From Gammaproteobacteria bacterium (GTDB lineage Bacteria; Pseudomonadota; Gammaproteobacteria; JACCYU01): a stretch of 55,829 bases of DNA. A program made the translations under genes and the position numbers. The stretch's first letter is position 1, and each line of letters starts with the position of its first letter. The stretch lies in the NCBI GenBank assembly GCA_013695765.1, contig JACCZW010000020.1, forward strand, positions 1 to 55,829, read 5' to 3'. Shown piece after piece: positions 19,154 to 27,976 of this stretch. Below the pieces are notes generated by a model, which worked only from the letters and a program-made list of their open reading frames with translations, was not told where the DNA came from and ran no database searches.

Positions 19154-19426
19154 TCAGCGGCGCTTGCTGCCGCCGCGTCCGCCGCGAGGGCCGCGGTCTT
19201 CCTGCACCTTGAGGCTGTTGCCGCGCAGCGATGAGCCGTCCAGGGCGGCCATCGCGGCGCGCGCCTCGTGGCCCTCCATGCTTACCTGACCGAAGCCCCG
19301 GCACGTGCCCTTGAATACATCGCGGACCAGCTTCACGCTGAAGACCTTGCCATGCTGACCGAAAAGATCGGTCACCTCATCGTCCGTGGTGTCGGGCGGT
19401 AGATTACGAACATGTAATGTCTTCAT
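19154..19426 (-). CDS. RRM-domain RNA-binding protein
   Basis: 90 residues consisting of one RNA recognition motif and a short basic tail. RNP2 is TLHVRNLP at the N-terminus and RNP1 is CRGFGQVSM at about residues 42-50; both keep the aromatic or aliphatic RNA-stacking positions. The tail is rich in Arg and Gly (GPRGGRGG), as in bacterial Rbp proteins of cyanobacteria and some proteobacteria that bind mRNA. TAGGAG lies 7 bases before the ATG. It is downstream of rhlE on the same strand (gap 56 bases), which suggests shared RNA-remodelling duties. Confidence 0.93.
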   Translation of the reverse strand: MKTLHVRNLPPDTTDDEVTDLFGQHGKVFSVKLVRDVFKGTCRGFGQVSMEGHEARAAMAALDGSSLRGNSLKVQEDRGPRGGRGGSKRR

Positions 19427-19482
19427 GTGAACTCCTAAGGTATTAAAGTCGAAAAAATTTAGCGTGGCGGTAGCCAGCGGAC

Positions 19483-20778
19483 CTATACCGCCACGGGCTT
19501 TCCACGCCCGCTTGAAACCGCAATTCCCCGTCGTGAGTTATTGTTATTGTGCTGGCGAACGGGCGCTGTACGCGGAGCGCGGCTGGTGTCGGCATGGCCG
19601 CCGAAGCGCACGCGCGCCTCGTCTGGCGCAGTTGCTGCCGCGGCGCGAGGAAAGCTCGGCGTCGCGCGGATCGTCAGTTTGTGTTTTGCGAGACGTTCGA
19701 TTTCGGTGAGCAGTTTACGTTCCTCCGGGCAGACCAGCGATACGGCCGTGCCCAGACTGCCGGCGCGACCGGTGCGGCCAATGCGATGAACGTAATCCTG
19801 CGCCGCGTCAGGAAGCTCGAAGTTTACCACAAAGGGGAGTTGCGCTATGTCCAGCCCACGCGCCGCGATATCGGTCGCGATCAGCACCCGCGCCGCGCCG
19901 CGCTTGAACTCCGCCAACGCTTTCGTGCGTGCGGACTGGCTCTTGTTGCCGTGGATCGCGATGGCCGCGATGCCATCCTGCGACAACTGCCGGGTCAGCC
20001 GGTCGGCCCCGTGCTTGGTGCGCGTGAACACCAGCATCTGCTGTCCGCCGGACTCTCGTATGAGATGCGCCAGCAATGCACGCTTGTCGCCCTTGGGCAC
20101 CACGTAGGCGTACTGATCGATTTCCGCGACCGTGGCATTGCGCGCCGCCACTTCGACCACGATGGGGTTTTGCAGAATGCCGCGCGCCAGTTTACGGATC
20201 GGGTCCGAAAACGTCGCCGAGAACATTAGTATCTGACGGCCGGCCGGCAGCAAGGTCAACAGACGGCGGATATCGGGGATGAATCCCATATCCAGCATGC
20301 GATCGGCTTCATCCAGCACCAGAATCTCGATGCCGGACAGATCCACGGTCCGTTGCCCGACGTGATCGAGCAGACGCCCCGGCGTGGCCACCAGTATATC
20401 CACGCCACGCCGCAGCTTCTGTATCTGCGGGTTTATGTTCACACCGCCAAAGATCGCGGCCGAGCGCAACGGCAGATGCCGTCCGTAATTTGTCACGCTG
20501 TCCGCAACCTGGGCGGCGAGTTCACGCGTGGGCGCCAGCACCAGTGCGCGCGGCCTGCCCCTGGTACGAACCGGCGGCGTGGACGCGGACAGACGTTCCA
20601 GCACGGGTAAGGTGAAACCCGCGGTCTTGCCGGTGCCGGTCTGCGCGGCGGCGAGCAGATCCTGGCCCCTGAGAACCACGGGGATCGTTTGCAGTTGAAT
20701 CGGGGTCGGATGCTGATAGCCTAGTTCGGCGGTTGCACGCAGAATTCCACCCGACAAGCCAAGTGAGGAAAATGCCAT
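19483..20778 (-). CDS. rhlE: DEAD-box ATP-dependent RNA helicase RhlE
   Basis: 431 residues. All helicase motifs are visible: Q motif [11 protein letters not shown], motif [23 protein letters not shown], motif [15 protein letters not shown], motif III SATF, and motif [14 protein letters not shown]. The C-terminal tail is low-complexity with an Asn run and basic residues. RhlE-type helicases remodel ribosomal and messenger RNA, often in the cold. I start at the ATG at 20778 because AAGGAG is 8 bases upstream; the frame is open 21 codons further. The RRM gene follows on the same strand. Confidence 0.95.
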   Translation of the reverse strand: MAFSSLGLSGGILRATAELGYQHPTPIQLQTIPVVLRGQDLLAAAQTGTGKTAGFTLPVLERLSASTPPVRTRGRPRALVLAPTRELAAQVADSVTNYGRHLPLRSAAIFGGVNINPQIQKLRRGVDILVATPGRLLDHVGQRTVDLSGIEILVLDEADRMLDMGFIPDIRRLLTLLPAGRQILMFSATFSDPIRKLARGILQNPIVVEVAARNATVAEIDQYAYVVPKGDKRALLAHLIRESGGQQMLVFTRTKHGADRLTRQLSQDGIAAIAIHGNKSQSARTKALAEFKRGAARVLIATDIAARGLDIAQLPFVVNFELPDAAQDYVHRIGRTGRAGSLGTAVSLVCPEERKLLTEIERLAKHKLTIRATPSFPRAAAATAPDEARVRFGGHADTSRAPRTAPVRQHNNNNSRRGIAVSSGRGKPVAV

Positions 20779-21065
20779 TCGATACTCCTTGAAGTTTAAG
20801 CTGCCGCGGCGCCATGGCGCGCAGACAAACGATTGCGTCAAAACGCCACCCAGACTCGAGGAACCGAGGGGTGGTGTTGGAAATGGTTTGCAGGCAGGGT
20901 ACTTAACTTCAGGACATGCCCCGGAAACGCTTCTAATACGGCTTCCGCGGGACGCGTACAGTGCGCGCTACGACAAACTTGGCCGCGAGTATACGCGACG
21001 GCGAAACCTTAACCTAATCCTTTATATATTCATTGGCTTTTTTACAGGCGCTGGAGAAGACATTT

Positions 21066-21692
21066 ATGAATTTCGGCTTTTTGCTTTTTCCGCGACTTGA
21101 AGAACTGGACCTAGTCGGCCCGTGGGAAATGATCACAACGTGGGGCCAGCAGCACGGAGGGCCGCGGGCCGTGTTCACCGTCAGCGAAACCGGCGGCCAG
21201 ATCACGTGCGCGAAGGGCTTGCGGATCGCATCCGACTATTCGTTCGACAATTGTCCGCGGCTCGACTATCTGCTGGTACCGGGCGGTCAGGGCACCCGCA
21301 CAGAAGTCAGCAATCCCAGGCTCGTTTACTTTGTGGCTGCCAGCGCGCGCTCGTGCAAGGCAATAGTGTCGGTATGCACCGGCGCCTTCATCCTGCAGGC
21401 AGCCGGTCTGCTGGCGCACAAACGCGCAACCACGCACTTTGCCTCGCTGGAACGCCTGAATGCGCTGCCGGATGTCACCGTGGTGGAAGAGAGAGTCGTG
21501 CGGGATGGCAACGTCTGGTGCGCGGCCGGCATCTCGGCGGGCATCGATGCGGCGCTGGCGCTGATCGCGGATCAGGCCGGGGAAGATGCCGCCGGTAAGG
21601 TTCAGCTCGCGGCCGAATACTATCCGTCGCAGAAGATCTACGGGAACCCCGGCGCGCAGGGTCCGAAATACCTGCGGAACAGGTGGCCCTAA
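21066..21692 (+). CDS. DJ-1/PfpI family protein, isonitrile hydratase-like
   Basis: 208 residues. The class I glutamine amidotransferase-like fold is recognised from FLLFPRLEELDLVGPWEM, with the conserved Glu, LDYLLVPGGQGTR and the nucleophile elbow IVSVCTGAFILQAAGLL with the active Cys, followed by THFASLERL and VVEERVVRDGNVWCAAGISAGIDAALALI. This subset contains isonitrile hydratase and AraC-like N-domains; no DNA-binding domain is attached here. GGAG lies 12 bases before the ATG at 21066. The reaction in this organism is not known. Confidence 0.9.
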   Translation: MNFGFLLFPRLEELDLVGPWEMITTWGQQHGGPRAVFTVSETGGQITCAKGLRIASDYSFDNCPRLDYLLVPGGQGTRTEVSNPRLVYFVAASARSCKAIVSVCTGAFILQAAGLLAHKRATTHFASLERLNALPDVTVVEERVVRDGNVWCAAGISAGIDAALALIADQAGEDAAGKVQLAAEYYPSQKIYGNPGAQGPKYLRNRWP

Positions 21693-21818
21693 CGCACACG
21701 GACAGCGGCGTCCAGACTGCACGCGACAACCTTCAATAGCGACGCACCCGGCGTGTTGCATCACCCATGCGCACCGCGCATGATCTAGGTTCACTCATGG
21801 ATTCGCGGAGGCGTCACC

Positions 21819-22490
21819 GTGGAACAGTATCAGGACATCGTCAGCATCATCGCCCTGACCCTGGGCGTGTCGTGGGCCAGCGGCATCAATCTTTACGCCG
21901 CCATGCTGACCTTGGGCGTGCTGGGCGCGGGCGGTCACGTCGATTTGCCGCACGGCCTGCAGGTTTTGTCCGATCCGCTGGTGATCGGCGCGGCCGGCCT
22001 GATGTATGCGATCGAGTTTTTCGCGGACAAGATGCCCGGTGTCGATACCGGCTGGGACACCTTGCATACGTTCATACGCATACCCGCCGGCGCGGTGCTG
22101 GCCGCGAGCGCGGTGGGTGACATCGGCCCCGCCGTGCAACTCGCGGCCGCCATCGTCGGCGGCAGTCTGGCCGCGGGCGCGCACTTTTCGAAGGCCGGGT
22201 CGCGCCTGCTGATCAACACGTCGCCGGAGCCGGTCAGCAACTGGGCCGCATCGGTCGCCGAAGATGCGGCTGTGGTCGGCAGTTTGTGGCTGGCGCTCAA
22301 TCATCCGGCCGGGTTTGTGTGCGTGCTGGCGCTGTTCGTCGCGGCGATGATGTGGCTGCTGCCAAAGCTGTGGCGCGCGATCGTGCGGACGTTCCACTAC
22401 CTGAACCAGCGCTTAAACCAGAAGCCGTATCTGGCGGGCCGGCACAACCCTGCGGACGTGAAAAGGTTGTCGGCACCACAGGGCGGCTAG
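21819..22490 (+). CDS. DUF4126 integral membrane protein
   Basis: 223 residues starting with GTG (no in-frame ATG upstream; GGAGG precedes by 7 bases). Several hydrophobic segments and the DUF4126 pattern are present: LGVSWASGINLYAAMLTLGVL, IEFFADKMPGVDTGWDTLHTF, IPAGAVLAASAVGD, SKAGSRLLINTSPEPVSNWAASVAED. The function of the family is unknown; it is an inner-membrane protein. It follows the DJ-1 gene by 126 bases, same strand. Confidence 0.9.
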   Translation: MEQYQDIVSIIALTLGVSWASGINLYAAMLTLGVLGAGGHVDLPHGLQVLSDPLVIGAAGLMYAIEFFADKMPGVDTGWDTLHTFIRIPAGAVLAASAVGDIGPAVQLAAAIVGGSLAAGAHFSKAGSRLLINTSPEPVSNWAASVAEDAAVVGSLWLALNHPAGFVCVLALFVAAMMWLLPKLWRAIVRTFHYLNQRLNQKPYLAGRHNPADVKRLSAPQGG

Positions 22491-22746
22491 ACACACGCCG
22501 GCAGGTGGCCGGGGTCGTCGTTCAGAGCAGCCATGCGCATCCGCTGCCCTTACGTGGAAACGGATTGACGCCGCGCCTCCGGCAGGAATACGCGGCGAGG
22601 GCCGCGATCATATTTTGTAGACGTGTCGCCACTGATAATCGGGGTGCATCCAGGCAAACGGGCGCATAAAGCCTGACCTGTGCATGCCAGTGTCTTTGCG
22701 CCAGGTGTCTTGACCCGCGCGCCTCGTCAGAATTAAGGTCAGAACC

Positions 22747-23340
22747 ATGTCCAGCCCTACGCGCCTGAGCGAAGCCATCGATTCCGCGATGGCCGACATC
22801 GCTTCGATCGAGGCGCACGCGAGCGCCGGCTCGCTGCGGTTAGGCGAGATCGAAGCGCGATTGATCGCGTTGGCGCGGAGCGCGACGTTTGCTTCCATGG
22901 AGCCGCCAGCGGCGGGAGCCACTGGCATCTATTACGTGCTGAGCGAACCGACGGACCCGCCTTACGGGCTGTACCTGAACGTCGCGCCGGCCGGCAACCG
23001 GGCGCCGCCCCATTGTCACGGCGTGTGGTGCGTGGCGGTCGGGTTCAGGGGCGAGGAAACGAACCGCTTCTATCGTTTCACGGCCGGCCAAAATGGCGGC
23101 GCCGGCAATCTTGACGAACTCGAGTCGCGCGTCCTGGCGCCAGGTGCCGGCATGTGCATGAGGGCCGACGATATCCATTCAGTGGATGTCTCAGGCGCCG
23201 GTCCGGTCGCGCACTTGCATTTGTACGCGCGGCGGCTGAGCCAGTTTCCTGAGCTTGTCGTTTACGATACTGCCACCGGCAGCCGACGCACGGCACCCGC
23301 GCCGGTACCTAAGCGGCTGGACAGCGGTGCCGTTAACTAA
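22747..23340 (+). CDS. Cysteine dioxygenase-like cupin protein
   Basis: 197 residues. The cupin core contains PPHCHGVWCVAVGFRGEETNRFYR with an H-x-H pair and a Glu, and DDIHSVDVSGAGPVAHLHLYARRL with two more histidines, the arrangement of thiol dioxygenases (cysteine or 3-mercaptopropionate dioxygenase), which use a mononuclear iron held by three His. An N-terminal helical region (1-60) precedes it. Substrate is not predictable. A weak ribosome-binding site (AAGG) precedes the ATG at 22747. It lies 256 bases after the DUF4126 gene; nothing recognisable lies in the gap. Confidence 0.75.
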   Translation: MSSPTRLSEAIDSAMADIASIEAHASAGSLRLGEIEARLIALARSATFASMEPPAAGATGIYYVLSEPTDPPYGLYLNVAPAGNRAPPHCHGVWCVAVGFRGEETNRFYRFTAGQNGGAGNLDELESRVLAPGAGMCMRADDIHSVDVSGAGPVAHLHLYARRLSQFPELVVYDTATGSRRTAPAPVPKRLDSGAVN

Positions 23341-23439
23341 TCGATCATTGACCTATTGACCGTTCGCGCACGGGGCGCGACACAACGTCGCTACTCCTCG
23401 CGGACTTCGCCTGTCACGCCGGCTTGAGGGACGCGCAAC

Positions 23440-24216
23440 ATGGACCATCGGCCCCGGAAACGTTTCGGACAGCATTTCCTGCACGATGACAAGGCCATTA
23501 ACGCTATTGTCGCGGCCATCGCGCCGCGGGCTGGCGATACGATGGTGGAAATCGGTCCGGGTCAGGGCGCCATCACCGGGCCACTGCTGCGGCGGCTCGG
23601 CCACCTGCACGCGATCGAGCTCGATCGCGATCTCATACCGACGCTCGCGCGGCGCTTTGCGCAAGACGGCGAGCTGACCATTCATGCGGCGGACGCGCTG
23701 CGTTTCGAGATCGCCAGTCTGAAGCCCGCCGACGGCCGACTGCGCATCGTGGGCAACCTGCCGTACAACATCTCGACGCCGTTAATCTTTCACCTGCTGG
23801 CGTCGTCGTTCGCGGTCGCCGACATGCATTTCCTGTTGCAGAAAGAGGTGGTGGATCGTATTGCCGCGGCACCCGGCGGCGGCGCCTACGGCCGCTTGTC
23901 GGTGATGGCGCAATATCGCTGTCACTGCGAAAAACTGTTTGGCGTGGCCAGCGCCGCTTTTTCGCCCCCACCAAAAGTCGAGTCGGCGCTGCTGCGGCTT
24001 ACGCCGTATACGCGGCCGCCGGTCGCGGTTACCGATGAGCTGCGCTTCGCGCGTCTCGTCGGCGAAGCATTTTCCCAGCGGCGCAAGACCATCAAAAACA
24101 ATCTAAAGAAAATGCTGACCGTTGAAGGTATCGAATCAGCGGGCGTGGACCCTAAGCTGCGGCCTGAAAAGCTGAATCTGGCGCAGTTCGCGGCACTCGC
24201 CAACGCTTCCGGCTGA
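23440..24216 (+). CDS. rsmA: 16S rRNA m6(2)A1518/A1519 dimethyltransferase RsmA
   Basis: 258 residues. Dimethylates two adjacent adenines near the 3' end of 16S rRNA late in 30S assembly. Signature RKRFGQHFLHDDKAIN, the SAM-binding MVEIGPGQGAITGPLL, and the catalytic N-L-P-Y motif in IVGNLPYNISTPLIFHLL are all present, as is the C-terminal RRKTIKNNLKK. Followed by apaG and apaH as in enterobacteria, but separated from surA-pdxA. Confidence 0.97.
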   Translation: MDHRPRKRFGQHFLHDDKAINAIVAAIAPRAGDTMVEIGPGQGAITGPLLRRLGHLHAIELDRDLIPTLARRFAQDGELTIHAADALRFEIASLKPADGRLRIVGNLPYNISTPLIFHLLASSFAVADMHFLLQKEVVDRIAAAPGGGAYGRLSVMAQYRCHCEKLFGVASAAFSPPPKVESALLRLTPYTRPPVAVTDELRFARLVGEAFSQRRKTIKNNLKKMLTVEGIESAGVDPKLRPEKLNLAQFAALANASG

Positions 24217-24283
24217 GACAGGAGCGGTAACGCCTGAACCGCTGACACGGGAAAACGCCAAAGCGTTCAGCTTTATAACTATA

Positions 24284-24676
24284 ATGCCCGCCATGAACGA
24301 GAACGACGCCTATAACATCCAGGTCAAGGTCGCCACCGCATATATTGAGGGCCAGTCCGACACGGAGCAGGACCGCTATGTGTTCGCCTACACCATCACC
24401 ATACACAATACTGGCAACGTGGCCGCCAAGCTGCTGACCCGTCACTGGATTATCACGGACGCCAATGGCAAAGTGCAGGAAGTGCATGGCGAAGGCGTGG
24501 TCGGCGAGCAGCCGCACCTGCGGCCCGGCGAGGGGTTTCAATATACCAGCGGCACCTTGCTGGAAACCTCGGTCGGCACCATGCGCGGCAGCTATCGGAT
24601 GCTGGCGGATGATGGCACCGAGTTTGAAGCCGAGATCGGCGCGTTTACCCTGTCGATCCCACGCGTGCTGCACTGA
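24284..24676 (+). CDS. apaG: Co2+/Mg2+ efflux-associated protein ApaG
   Basis: 130 residues, family length. A fibronectin-III-like small protein: NIQVKVATAYIEGQSD, YVFAYTITIHNTGNVAAKLLTRHW, HGEGVVGEQPHLRPGEGFQYTSG and MRGSYRMLADDG are all family hallmarks. Its mutation affects cobalt resistance in enterobacteria, mechanism unknown. ATG at 24284 or 24293; both are close. The gene lies between rsmA and apaH on the same strand. Confidence 0.96.
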   Translation: MPAMNENDAYNIQVKVATAYIEGQSDTEQDRYVFAYTITIHNTGNVAAKLLTRHWIITDANGKVQEVHGEGVVGEQPHLRPGEGFQYTSGTLLETSVGTMRGSYRMLADDGTEFEAEIGAFTLSIPRVLH

Positions 24677-24758
24677 CGGAGACCCTGGCGTCCTGTCATC
24701 ATCGCTCTGGCTTATCGCCACACAGCCGACCGAAACGCCCGTCGTAAGAAATCTTGTT

Positions 24759-25589
24759 ATGGCCATATACGCAATCGGCGACCTGCACGGCTGCCACGAT
24801 CAGTTGCACGAGCTGCTCGCCAGGCTGAATTTTCTACCCGGTCGCGATCGGTTGTGGCTGGTGGGCGATCTGGTCAACCGCGGCCCCCGATCGCTGGAGA
24901 CGCTGCGTTACGTGGAAAAGCTCGGCGACGCGGTGGTGTGCGTACTGGGCAACCACGATCTGCATCTGCTGGCCGCGCACGCGGGCGCGCGTCCGACCAA
25001 ACCCGGCAGTGGTTTGCGCGCGATCCTGGATGCGCCCGACCGGGAAGAACTCGTGGAATGGTTACGTCGCCGTCCGCTGCTGCATCACGATGCGGCGCTG
25101 GGCTACACCATGGTCCATGCCGGGCTAGCTCCGCAATGGGATCTGGCTACCGCAACGAACTGCGCGCGCGAGGTCGAACAACTGCTTGGCGCACCGGACT
25201 ATCGCCGCCTGCTGCACCGGATGTACGGCGATTCACCCGACTGCTGGTCGGATGATTTGACGTCCTGGGCGCGCGCCCGGGTCATCATCAACGTACTCAC
25301 GCGACTGCGTTACTGCGATGCTGGAGGACGTATCGACATGCAGGCCAACGGTCCGCCCGGCAGCCAGCCGGCCGGGCTGATGCCGTGGTTCGAAGCACCC
25401 GACCGACGCAATGCGAACCTCAATATCCTGTTCGGGCACTGGTCGGCACTGGGCTATTATCGCGCGCCGGGAATCATCGCTATGGATAGCAGTTGCGCGT
25501 GGGGCGGCGCGCTCACGGCGCTGCGTCTCGACGCAAAGCGTGCGGCCCCCGTTTCCGTTTCCTGCGAGGGCTTGCGCGGACGTGCCTGA
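24759..25589 (+). CDS. apaH: Symmetrical bis(5'-nucleosyl)-tetraphosphatase ApaH
   Basis: 276 residues. Hydrolyses Ap4A to two ADP and removes Np4A caps from RNA. The metallophosphatase motifs are in order: GDLHGCHDQ, GDLVNRGP, GNHDLHLLA, MVHAGLAPQW and FGHWSALG. The protein start MAIYAIGDLHG at 24759 is fixed by the family; the frame is open far upstream but that part overlaps apaG out of frame. Last gene of the rsmA-apaG-apaH unit. Confidence 0.96.
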   Translation: MAIYAIGDLHGCHDQLHELLARLNFLPGRDRLWLVGDLVNRGPRSLETLRYVEKLGDAVVCVLGNHDLHLLAAHAGARPTKPGSGLRAILDAPDREELVEWLRRRPLLHHDAALGYTMVHAGLAPQWDLATATNCAREVEQLLGAPDYRRLLHRMYGDSPDCWSDDLTSWARARVIINVLTRLRYCDAGGRIDMQANGPPGSQPAGLMPWFEAPDRRNANLNILFGHWSALGYYRAPGIIAMDSSCAWGGALTALRLDAKRAAPVSVSCEGLRGRA

Positions 25590-25637
25590 TGCGGGGCGAT
25601 CATATCGCCAGTCAAGCGCGTTGGGTGAGGCGCGCGA

Positions 25638-26198
25638 TCAGCCGCGACCGCCCGTGTCGATGCCGCCTGACCGCGGCTGTCGAACCTCCGGCACGAACGG
25701 GCACTTTGAATAAAAGATCTGCAAACCCACCTTCTCGTTGACGCGCAGATACCGCGCCATGTGTATCGCGGACTCCAGTCCGCGGTAGTAATCCGGCACG
25801 AGCCGGATCTCCTCGTAACCCGCCTGCCGGTAAAAACCGCGCGCAGCGCGATTGCTTCCGCGCAATTCGAGTTCGATGGTTGCGATGCCCGCCACCATCG
25901 CCGACCGCTCCAGCCAGCGCAACAGGCGCGTGGCGATGCCGCGGCGCCGGTGAGCGGTCGCGACCGCGAACAGATTGAGGTGCGCCACCTCGCGCGCGAA
26001 ATGCATGATGCCGAAGCCGGCGATGACCTTGTTCGCCCGCGCGACCAGCACCACGCAGTCCCGGCTGCGGATCTGCCAGGCGACCCGCGCCGGCGTCCAG
26101 GTCCATCCCAGACCGGTCTCGATCAGGTCGCGCGACATGCACGCGATCGCGTTGGCGTCGCCGGGGCGGGCGAGCTGAAAGCTGATGATCGGCGTCAT
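25638..26198 (-). CDS. GNAT family N-acetyltransferase
   Basis: 186 residues. The acetyl-CoA-binding motif is HLNLFAVATAHRRRGIATRLLRWLE, followed by TIELELRGSNRAARGFYRQAGYEE, as in RimI-like and other GNAT proteins. A C-terminal extension of about 40 residues (YLRVNEKVGLQIFYSKCPFV onward) is not part of the GNAT core. Substrate unknown. The gene is convergent with apaH (49 base gap). Confidence 0.9.
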   Translation of the reverse strand: MTPIISFQLARPGDANAIACMSRDLIETGLGWTWTPARVAWQIRSRDCVVLVARANKVIAGFGIMHFAREVAHLNLFAVATAHRRRGIATRLLRWLERSAMVAGIATIELELRGSNRAARGFYRQAGYEEIRLVPDYYRGLESAIHMARYLRVNEKVGLQIFYSKCPFVPEVRQPRSGGIDTGGRG

Positions 26199-26477
26199 AT
26201 CGGCAGCCTTGTGTGCGACGGGTCGGACACGGGTAATGCGATTGCGGGCGGCGGCATGATCTTTGATCGAGTCAGCGGTGCAAAAAACAGTTCGAACGGT
26301 TCGGCATCTTGTAGACAGTTTCTCGCTTAAGTCCGGATAATCTTGCGCGTCATCTCTCTACGCCCGATCCTCGGCATGCTGGCATTTTTTCCAGCGGTTT
26401 TCCGCGGTTGATCGGCGCATGTGGCATTAACCCTACGGCAAACATCGTAAGTACGCGCGGATCGTCGAGGCCAGCAT

Positions 26478-27957
26478 ATGCCACCGCAAGAATTTTCGGA
26501 AGCAGCAACCCGCGGTGAGCGTGCATCTCCGGCAGCGCGCGCGACACCTGATTTACAGAATAGCGCGCACGACCGCAACCATCATTCGCTGCGGCATTCG
26601 ATGCGCGACGGCATCGATTTCTCGGTCATGTCTGGCGCCGGCGAAGCCTATCTGTCGGCGTACGCGCTGTTTCTCAAGGCGACCGCCGAGCAGATCGCGT
26701 GGCTTGCGTCCATACCGCCGCTGATCGGCTCCGCGCTGCAACTGCTGTCCGCCTGGCTGGCTGGGCGGGCGCGGCACGCCGCGCAAGCAGTTGATTCTCG
26801 TCGGCGCCGTCGCGCAAGCTCTGATCTGGCTGCCGCTGGTGTTGCTGCCGCTGTTATGGCCCGCTTACGCGATACCGATACTGATCGGCTGCGTCGCGTT
26901 TTATCACGCCTGCGCCAACTTTATCCAGCCGCAGTGGAGCAGCCTGATGCGCGACCTGGTGCCCGAAGACCGCCGCGGCCGTTACTTCGGACACCGCACG
27001 CGGGTCGCCAGTCTGACCGCGTTTATCGCGCTGGTCGCGGCGGGCGGCGTGCTGGCGCTAGGCAATCGCATGGAAGCCACACTCGCGGGTTTTGCCGTGG
27101 TGTTCTGTATCGCCGCCATCGCCCGTTTCGCGTCGGTTTATCATCTGGGGCGCATGCACGATCCGCAGACTGCCGGGCGCGTGGAGCACGCGCGGATATT
27201 CAAAGGCATGTGGCGTTCGCTCAAGTTCCTGCGCGGCTCCCATTTTCTGCACTTTTCGCTGTTTTTCGCATGCATGCAGAGTGCCGTCGCGATCGCGTCG
27301 CCGTTCTTTACACTCTATATGCTGCGCGATCTTGGCTATGGCTACGGCCAGTTCATGGCCGCCAGCGCCACCGCGGTGGTCATGCAGATACTGACCCTGA
27401 ACACCTGGGGGCGTATCAGCGACCTGTTCGGTAATCGCCTGGTCCTGTCGGTTACCGGCTGGATGATTCCAGTCGTGCCGGCGCTGTGGATGGTTTCCAC
27501 GAACTTCTGGTATCTGCTCGGCGTACAGGCGCTGGGCGGACTCGCGTGGGCGGGATTTTCGCTCTCCGCGGGTAATTTTCTCTACGACTTGCGGCCGGGC
27601 CCGCGGCTGGCGCGCGACATGGCCGTGCACAACGTACTGGCGGCCGTCGGCACCTTCGGCGGCGCGTTGCTGGGCGGTTATCTCGCGACGCATCTGCCCA
27701 GCTACGGGATCGTGGTGGCCGGTGTGCCGCTGCACTGGGAGTTCGCGCTGTTCGCCGTCTCGGCCGTGGCGCGCCTGATGGTGATGGCGATTTTTATGCC
27801 GCGCCTCAAGGAGGTGCGACAGGTGCCCGAAGTGTCGATCAGTTCGCTGGTGTTCCAGGTGACCCGCGTACACGCGCTGTCGGGGCTGATGTTCGAGATC
27901 GTGGCGCCACGCGACAAACCGGCCGGCGTCCGGGCGCCGGCAACAACGCTGCGCTAA
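26478..27957 (+). pseudogene. MFS transporter interrupted by a frameshift at a CTGG repeat
   Basis: The first frame (from ATG 26478) encodes a transporter N-terminus, DGIDFSVMSGAGEAYLSAYALFL then IAWLASIPPLIGSALQLLSAWLAG. The rest of the transporter continues in the next frame from about 26765: GRGTPRKQLILVGAVAQALIW, membrane segments, the loop LVPEDRRGRYFGHRTR typical of major facilitator proteins, to the stop at 27957. The two frames join at CTGG x3 (26753-26764); removing one CTGG gives an uninterrupted SAWLGGRGTPRKQ. The gene product would be about 490 residues with roughly twelve membrane segments; the substrate is unknown. As sequenced, only fragments can be made unless slippage occurs. 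The internal TTG at 26791 is not a natural start. Confidence 0.85.
26753..26764 (+). repeat. CTGG x3 tetranucleotide tract in the MFS gene
   Basis: Three perfect copies of CTGG, followed by G, coincide with the point where the coding frame of the MFS transporter shifts. Two copies would restore a single reading frame across 26478-27957; three copies shift by +1. Confidence 0.85.
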
Positions 27958-27976
27958 ACTGTCGCGCTCCGGCTCG

